Of a stretch of 64,000 nt of DNA, positions 63,028 to 64,000 are shown piece after piece (position 1 is the first letter of the stretch; each line of letters starts with the position of its first letter). Under the pieces are notes generated by a model. That model searched no databases, had not been told where the DNA came from, and saw only the letters and a list, made by a program, of their open reading frames with translations. The stretch comes from Marinobacter sediminum (GTDB taxonomy: Bacteria > Pseudomonadota > Gammaproteobacteria > Pseudomonadales > Oleiphilaceae): contig NZ_JAEMQH010000001.1 in assembly GCF_016820575.1 (NCBI RefSeq), forward strand, positions 1,240,001 to 1,304,000, written 5' to 3'. Position numbers and translations under genes: made by a program.

Positions 63028-63056
63028 AAATAATCCTCCTGTTGTGTGATGCTCTC

Positions 63057-63087
63057 AGTAAAAACCCTGTAGTTGCTACAGAGTCAA
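63057..63087 (-). promoter_or_regulatory. MerR-type promoter/operator for the CDF gene
   Basis: On the minus strand TTGACT and TTTACT are separated by 19 bases instead of 17, with the dyad CTGTAG-CAA-CTACAG filling the spacer. Overlong spacers with such a dyad are the hallmark of MerR-family activated promoters (ZntR, CadR, PbrR), whose sites read much like this one. Confidence 0.85.
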
Positions 63088-63106
63088 GCCGTGACAACGG
63101 GAGTGT

Positions 63107-63571
63107 TTAAACACCCTGGCCTTTGCCGTGGGTACCAGGGACGTGATTGTGCCCGGCTGGAGCGGCCGGGGTTTCCAGATCGTGGCTTAAGCTGCCAAGA
63201 ATTCCGCAGTCCCGCACTCTACCGCCGTCAGAACAGGCCTGCTGCAACTGCTCCAGTGTCTGCTCCAGGCTGGTCAGTTCCTGCAGCCGCTCCCGCACAT
63301 GGCGCAGGTGCCGTGCCAGCAAAGCATCGACATCATGACAGTCGGCGTCGGGTTGCTCGGTCAGGCGGATGAGCTCCCGGATTTCGTCCTGGGCCATGTC
63401 GAGGGTCCGGCAACGTTTGATAAACAGCAGGCGGTCCAAATGGGCCTGCCGGTACGCGCGGTACCCACTGGCATCGCGGTCAGGTTCGGGCAGCAGGCCA
63501 ATTTTCTCGTAATAGCGAACCGTTTCCACCACGATGTCGGCACGTTTCGATATTTCACCAATTCTCATCAT
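63107..63571 (-). CDS. MerR-family metal-responsive regulator (CadR/PbrR-like)
   Basis: A 154-residue regulator: N-terminal MerR helix-turn-helix (MRIGEISKRADIVVETVRYYEKIGLLPEP), dimerisation helix, then metal-site cysteines. Counting from the second ATG they are C77 (DADCHDV), C112 (QACSDGG) and C121 (VRDCGIL), close to the CadR pattern, plus a His-containing tail (GHNHVPGTHG). Cadmium, lead or zinc are likely inducers. ATG at 63571 follows AGGAG by seven bases. It is in tandem with, not divergent from, the CDF gene it should control; the dyad lies in the 79-base gap. Confidence 0.9.
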   Translation of the reverse strand: MMRIGEISKRADIVVETVRYYEKIGLLPEPDRDASGYRAYRQAHLDRLLFIKRCRTLDMAQDEIRELIRLTEQPDADCHDVDALLARHLRHVRERLQELTSLEQTLEQLQQACSDGGRVRDCGILGSLSHDLETPAAPAGHNHVPGTHGKGQGV

Positions 63572-63590
63572 CAACGCACTCCTACCGTCG

Positions 63591-63816
63591 CTAAAGGCAT
63601 TTGTTCTGGCGTTCCAGTCGGTCGGTTTCGCGTTTTACTTCGGCATAGCATTCGCGGCTTATGGTTTCGAGCCGGTCAAGCGCCAGAAGCAGCCAGCGGC
63701 ACAACTGCTGGTCAATGTGATGATGCCCGTTTCAACGAGGTAAACACCTCGGCCTTCAGGCATTCTGGGAGCGCCGCATGCAGGTGGTTCTGTTGCCGAC
63801 CGGGCTGTTTAGTCAT
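63591..63816 (-). pseudogene. Remnant of a Crp/Fnr-family regulator gene with internal deletions
   Basis: An ATG at 63816 opens 30 codons (QNHLHAALPE, matching the start of Crp/Fnr-like proteins) and then hits a stop. In another frame, NGHHHIDQQLCRWLLLALDRL resembles the segment before the HTH, and it runs directly into SRECYAEVKRETDRL, the usual last helix, ending at TAG 63591-63593. Most of the cyclic-nucleotide-like domain and the HTH itself are missing. About 226 bases remain from a gene of some 700. Decay by two deletions and a frameshift is the simplest reading. Confidence 0.68.
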
Positions 63817-63892
63817 TCAAGATTCTGTCGAGAGACGCGAGTTGATTTCGCTACTCCGAGAAGATTAGCACAGGCGGGATGCCTCGGGTGTT

Positions 63893-63922
63893 AAGTGACC
63901 GGAGGGCGGGCTCCGGTCACTT
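63893..63922. terminator. Strong hairpin after the outer-membrane protein gene
   Basis: AAGTGACCGGAG and CTCCGGTCACTT form a perfect 12-bp stem with a six-base loop, 11 bases after the stop of the partial minus-strand gene. No long T-run, but A/T-rich ends and position suggest transcription end. Confidence 0.75.
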
Positions 63923-63933
63923 CCAGGCAATGA

Positions 63934-64000
63934 TCAGAAGTTAAATCCGACACCGACGGTGTAAGCCCAGGCGCCATCGTCGAATGTGTCGTCGGCATCG
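63934..64000 (-). CDS. C-terminus of an outer-membrane beta-barrel protein (truncated by window edge)
   Basis: Only the last 22 codons are inside the window, reading DADDTFDDGAWAYTVGVGFNF before TGA. The alternating final strand ending in phenylalanine is the recognition signal for outer-membrane barrel assembly. The acidic turn before it resembles FadL/OmpW-type or porin-like proteins, but the family cannot be decided from so short a piece. Confidence 0.6.
   Translation of the reverse strand, partial: DADDTFDDGAWAYTVGVGFNF

Overview
The window looks like a chromosomal segment of a marine gammaproteobacterium, most likely Marinobacter or a close relative. This rests on the overall protein character, the asmA-mutY-yggX-tRNA-Phe and hisBHAF / gpmI-envC-ctpA / rhodanese-secB neighbourhoods, a SUF-type iron-sulfur operon, and the coexistence of TRAP-type organic acid uptake, glycolate oxidation, arginine succinyltransferase genes and polar-flagellum accessory lipoproteins. 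I could not run a database search, so the genus is an inference. Nothing indicates a prophage, plasmid, transposon or CRISPR array; it is mostly conserved chromosome with a few accessory blocks.

Layout. 0-10.7 kb: the 3' end of astB, a TetR-controlled RND efflux pair, then astE and a four-gene polar/basic amino acid ABC importer on the minus strand. 10-18.7 kb: a GntR/FadR-family regulator with two near-identical operator palindromes, a DctPQM TRAP transporter, glcG and glcDEF, together an uptake-plus-oxidation unit for glycolate or a related 2-hydroxy acid. 18.8-25.4 kb: DUF4124 protein, enoyl-CoA hydratase, SDR, tRNA-Phe with its own promoter, yggX-mutY-asmA, SRPBCC protein. 25.4-36.3 kb: hisBHAF, then gpmI-envC-ctpA-deacetylase on the other strand, rhodanese-secB, trmL-thiolase. 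36.4-48.9 kb: pteridine-reductase-like SDR and cca, a TraF-like outer-membrane protein, flgP-flgT, the sufBCDSA-sufT-sufE operon under an IscR-type site, and an unrecognised secreted protein. 49-51.2 kb: a small AraC-type DNA-binding protein convergent with fabAB. 51.4-57.5 kb: a two-component system divergent from a copper-handling operon (cupredoxin, multicopper oxidase, CopB, His-rich cytochrome c). 57.5-64 kb: a voltage-gated cation channel, a permease, hlyIII-EVE, an AEC transporter, CDF transporter plus CadR-like MerR regulator, a decayed Crp/Fnr gene and the end of an outer-membrane protein.

The points most worth follow-up are regulatory or noncoding: (i) an orphan rho-independent terminator at 61360-61391 with structured sequence before it and no plus-strand gene upstream, suggesting a small RNA or an attenuating leader; (ii) two FabR-like palindromes, one inside the promoter of the hemolysin-III/TrhA gene and one at the promoter of the AraC-type gene beside fabAB; (iii) a bacterial voltage-gated channel whose selectivity filter resembles engineered calcium-selective channels; (iv) a cytochrome c with a His/Met-rich tail in a copper operon; (v) divergent 11-bp-period direct repeats between the sensor-regulator pair and that operon; (vi) a 23-bp inverted repeat between astE and the ABC importer.
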